From Xestospongia muta (taxonomy: Eukaryota > Porifera > Demospongiae > Haplosclerida > Petrosiidae): a DNA stretch of 64,000 nucleotides. How positions within the stretch are numbered: position 1 is the stretch's first letter; the number at the start of each line of letters is the position of its first letter. Below, in pieces: positions 60,776 through 64,000 of the stretch. The position numbers and the translations under genes were made by a program. The DNA lies in assembly GCA_963693285.1 (NCBI GenBank), contig OY848917.1, positions 7,822,118-7,886,117 of the forward strand. Direction: 5' to 3'. Under the pieces are notes generated by a model. The model had not been told where the DNA came from, made no database searches, and saw only the letters and a program-made list of their open reading frames with translations.

Positions 60776-61195
60776 ATGGAAGAGACAGAAGTCAGAGATC
60801 ACTCTAAAGCAGTTAGATTTGTATCCAATTCAGGTCCAACAGTGGAACACATAGAACTCTCTACAACTCAAGATATTAATGCCAAACTTAGTGCTAAGAA
60901 AAACATAAACAATAGAAGGCTGTCTTATTCACAAGATAATACTACTACCTACTGTTGCTGTAGTATTGCACCTAAAGTTGCAAAATACCTTGAATTATCA
61001 GGACTTATTACTGGTGTAGTCATTGTACTGATGTTGCTCTCTAGTTCAATGATAATTATTTATTTTCTAGTCAGTGAATAACAAAGCATACATTAATTGA
61101 TTATTACAATTTCTTGTTACGTTTATAAGAACTGTACTGAGGAGTGGACAGCACAACATTAATACAGCAGATACTAATAATACAACTGTAAGTTA
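60776..61195 (+). CDS. Receptor K, first two exons (partial)
   Basis: Exon 1 from 60776 is open: MEETEVRDHSKAVRFVSNSG, the KLSAKKNINNRRL patch, a CCC cluster and the anchor helix (LSGLITGVVIVLMLL). Its donor reads GTCAGT rather than GTAAGT. Exon 2 (about 61137-61190) is 4 nt longer than in relatives and would shift the frame to a TAA. A Penelope-like insertion sits in intron 2 and later exons lie beyond the window. It could be a pseudogene or use another acceptor. Confidence 0.6.
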
Positions 61196-61235
61196 AACTT
61201 ATCAGTTATCACTAACATTTTTAATATTTGAAATA

Positions 61236-61240
<5 letters not shown>

Positions 61241-61270
<30 letters not shown>
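61241..61270. repeat. (TA)n microsatellite at the Penelope-like junction
   Basis: About 15 TA units directly abut the 3' end of the Penelope-like element, in the same intron position as the (TA)n of units C and F. Confidence 0.9.
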
Positions 61271-61271
<1 letters not shown>

Positions 61272-63078
61272 CAGTCAGAGGTTGCACCACTTTGTTATGT
61301 TGGTGTAGGCTTGTGCTTTTTGATTTATTGGCCAGGTGATTTTGAATTCCTTGCCTGCTTTCTTCAATTGCCAAACATATTTCGATAATTCGGTGTTGGT
61401 AACATGTTTCTCGTGCCTGATTGATTGCATGTGGTTAGAATATCTCTGCTTGAAGGGGGGCTCTGTTAGGTCAATGTACACCTTAGTTTCACTTCTGCTC
61501 ATGTTTTTGACCTCTGCGTTGTAGATGATGTTGTTGTACTGGTATTTGCCGTTTAATGGGCAAAGGTCTTTTTTCTGGCAGTTGCAGGGTTTTCACGGAG
61601 ACGTGATGTTGTCTTTCATTACCTCGTTATTGTGTGCCTTGATGATGCTGGCTAGGTTTGGCATGGAGCTATAGCTGACCTTAACAGTGTTTTATTGAAT
61701 ATTTTCTACAGTCTTGAGTTTTTTGGAAAGTTCCTGGAGATCAACCTTAGGAATTTTTGGCCTACGTTCGTTGATACGTTTTTGCTGAAAGGTGGGTTGA
61801 ACCGTATGATGTTATGCTGTCGGTTACGTTTGCTCTTTTTTGGTTGTTCGTCTCTGTAATGTAGGTTTTCCGAGTAGCCACTGCATTTAAGTGCATCTTC
61901 ACAGAGAAGAGGAGCTTGGGTGAAGATCGTGCGAGATGTCGGAGACGTGTCTGCTGATCGAATCTGGTAGGTTCATGATGATGTTTGGTGGGTGGTTAGA
62001 TTGCTTATGGATGTAGACTGGTTTGTCGTTCAGCTTCCGATAGGGGTAGTACTTTTCATTATTCAAGTTTCGGGTGATATCTAGGAAGTTTACAACTTTT
62101 AGGTTGGTTTGGATGGTGATTCTGAGGCCAGACCCTTTGAAGATCATGTTATATCCTTTTTGATTTTGTCTGCCTTGCGGCCTGAGGTGTTTTTGAAAAC
62201 TACCAGCCCGTCGTCTCTATACAAGCCTTTGTTGTATTTATCATATTTGCTTGCAAGTTGTTGAGTACGTAGATGCCAACCAGCTCACAGATTTCTGCTC
62301 CGTCGTAGCTTCCCATCGTCACGTCGAACAGGCCATTTCATTTCCCTCTCATTTTATCCATGGTTTGCCTTTGTCAATCAGTAGGGATTTCCTGGAGTGG
62401 AAGATATTTCAGTATATTGTTGTGAGATTGTGGTATACAGCTTTGCGAAGTTGAGGGCTGCTTTCAGCAGGTCTTCTGAGATTGAGGAGTAGAATTCAAC
62501 GATGTCAAAACAGATGAAAGTGCACTTATCTTTTTCCCCCAGGAACCACTCGATTACAGAAACTGAGTTTTTCCACATATTGACATCTGTTTTAAATCTG
62601 ACATTGTTAACAATGCTGTTTAAACGATATCAAGCACTCTACATACAACAGAACTAGATACTTTGATATACTACACTCATGCTTCCAGTTGAGCACTTTC
62701 ATCTATCCGTTCACAAGACAAAGAATGGAACCCTCAAAGCGTGTTAACTTCAACTACTCCTTGAAGAACATCCTTATACCATCTGCTAATACATACAAGA
62801 AAAGATTGATCGAAAAAGTTTAATGTGTCATTTAAGAGGATGAAATGGAAAACATTCTTCTTTCTGACAAACGGTGATGATTTAGAAGAAAGGCACCCAA
62901 TGGAAGAAACGTTCGAGTTCAAAAAATACACTAGGAAATGCCCACCACAAATTGACGATCTAAAACCATTTGAGGAAGACCTGATCAGGTTAATCGAGAA
63001 TATCAAGTTCAAAAACGTGTTTGACCAGTTCCAGGCCACCCTCAGCAACGACATAAAAAAGATAAAGAATCAACCCCA
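61265..63078 (-). mobile_element. Penelope-like element with 5' inversion
   Basis: On the minus strand from about 62610: WFLGEKDKCTFICFDIVEFY (RT motif A), then [20 protein letters not shown] (catalytic YRDD, near 62160-62225), GLRITIQTNLKVVNFLDIT, and at 61502-61275 a GIY-YIG-type endonuclease region (VYIDLTEPPFKQRYSNHMQS, TELSKYVWQLK). Upstream of 62610 the element's 5' part lies on the plus strand (62620-63078: NFNYSLKNI, KRMKWKTFFFLTNGDDLEER, KCPPQIDDLKPFEEDLIRLI). The piece between the two halves (as in 10565-10236) is missing. Several frames are broken. It is inserted in intron 2 of receptor K. Confidence 0.85.
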
Positions 63079-63079
63079 A

Positions 63080-63768
63080 TTATACTAGTAATCAAAACAA
63101 TGTTATGTTTACTTTTTACATCATATACATTTGTTATACAACCTGTATAAACATATATTGGTTAAATCAACCAATCAATCTATACAATGAATTAATTGCA
63201 GTTAACTTGGCATCACTGTAAACACCTACACGATTCAGTTGCTAAACATTTTTACTTTTGGCTACATTCCCACATTGTGTTATAAAGCTGTGAATAAGTT
63301 TGCTAATATGGAAAAAACTGAAATGTTAATAATATTGATTCCATTTGCTACTATTAACATAATATAGTCAATCGATTGTTGATAATATGATGTTGTATAA
63401 ACCTATGTTGTAAAATAGTCAGACACATCTATAGAATCTATTTGGTACATCTATATAATAAACCATACATCAACATACATTAAATAGTTTGAATAGTGAA
63501 CACTATGTGTGTACAACTATACATCTATCAAAAGTACTGGTTGTGGATAAGACATTTTAATTGATTTGATTTTCTAATTTTAAAAAAGGTAGTTTTGATA
63601 CAAAATAGTAGAAGCTGTAGCATGCTGGAAGGCAATAAGGTTCCATGTTTAACCAGTTCACAAAAAACTTCTCACATATTATGATGTAATATTATTATTA
63701 ATAGATAAATAATAAAGCTATAACAGAAAAGTAGATGGGAACTTGCATGGTCATGAAAATATTCCATC
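63080..63768. other. Intron 2 of receptor unit K, no gene seen
   Basis: The first 160 bp resembles the MITE-half sequence found in intron 2 of A (3370-3530), C (18740-18880), F (32340-32500) and H (40970-41140), including AATTAATTGCAGTTA and GTAAACACCTACA. The rest is AT-rich spacer. Confidence 0.55.
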
Positions 63769-63979
63769 ACATTGTAAAAATTAATTTAACTAATACATGT
63801 TATATAGGTTGCACATGGAAAATATAATACTATTTTCAGTGAAATTGATTATTTTGTAGATACATAAACAGTAGTACATCAGTAATGAAAAATAGTATTA
63901 TGATTTTCAACAAAAATAAGTTTGCAATTGTAACCTGTATAACCAAACCATGGCTAAATCAACCAATCATTTTTACAGT
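63769..63979. mobile_element. MITE copy near the window end
   Basis: CACATTGTAAAAATTAATTT at the left and CCAATCATTTTTACAGTG at the right; interior TTTTGTAGATACATAAACAG as in 15600-15630. The left arm is shortened. Confidence 0.7.
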
Positions 63980-64000
63980 GACTTATGGACAACAACAAAA

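Noticed and set aside
61336..62454. Plus-strand frames over the Penelope-like RT
   Set aside because: The minus strand carries YRDD and GIY-YIG-type motifs; plus frames have none.
1..64000. tRNA or rRNA genes
   Set aside because: I found no cloverleaf-like segment or conserved rRNA stretch by eye; a tRNA scan was not possible here.

Overview
The window is eukaryotic, AT-rich and intron-rich. It has GT-AG introns, many of only 50-120 bp, (AT)n microsatellites, MITEs, Ty3/Gypsy, hAT and Penelope-like elements, and no bacterial features. Its dominant content is a head-to-tail, plus-strand array of related receptor genes with a Frizzled-type cysteine-rich domain and a Frizzled/Smoothened-like seven-helix domain. 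The compact introns and lineage-specific class F-like receptors fit an early-branching animal, most plausibly a demosponge. That is inference; no marker gene settles the species.

The receptor gene has ten coding exons with fixed lengths and phases: 294-300, 54, 202-208, 228-234, 247, 56, 108, 147, 197 and about 447 nt. I number about eleven units, A to K. A (2649-6181) and H (39218-44123) read open through all splice junctions; H ends about 32 codons early. B (12201-15199) is open from exon 3 on but has lost the membrane-anchor half of exon 1 and all of exon 2. C (17958-23232) is intact apart from one extra A in a poly-A run of exon 10. D (23.7-27.0 kb), E (27.4-30.1 kb), F (31.4-35.3 kb), G (35.4-38.1 kb), I (57.3-58.0 kb) and J (59.9-60.6 kb) are pseudogenes. 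K (60776 onward) has its first exons here and would continue past the window. D+E and F+G are two copies of an approximately 8-kb segmental duplication. The predicted protein is unusual: a conserved cytosolic N-tail with a Cys cluster, a signal-anchor helix, the CRD outside, then seven helices. This gives eight predicted membrane passes, and the Frizzled KTxxxW motif is absent.

Noncoding structure repeats with the units. A roughly 400-500-bp conserved intergenic module lies upstream of most first exons. A conserved acceptor-like site sits about 20 nt before the ATG. Intron 2 is long and rich in repeats. Upstream of gene A a 99-bp piece of the 5' region is amplified seven times. Intron 2 of gene C carries a very recent 355-bp tandem duplication.

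Mobile DNA is layered. At 45.0-57.2 kb a plus-strand Gypsy element (LTR at 45049) is interrupted by a complete minus-strand Gypsy element (48174-52615, TSD ACCAT) and by a DNA transposon (52810-56640, TSD GTGATG) with an integrase-like DDE transposase and a second, unfamiliar gene. Two internally deleted hAT copies lie at 8963-10235 and 15695-16955, the second inside a MITE. Penelope-like fragments lie at 10236-10980 and, with a 5' inversion, at 61265-63078 inside intron 2 of gene K.
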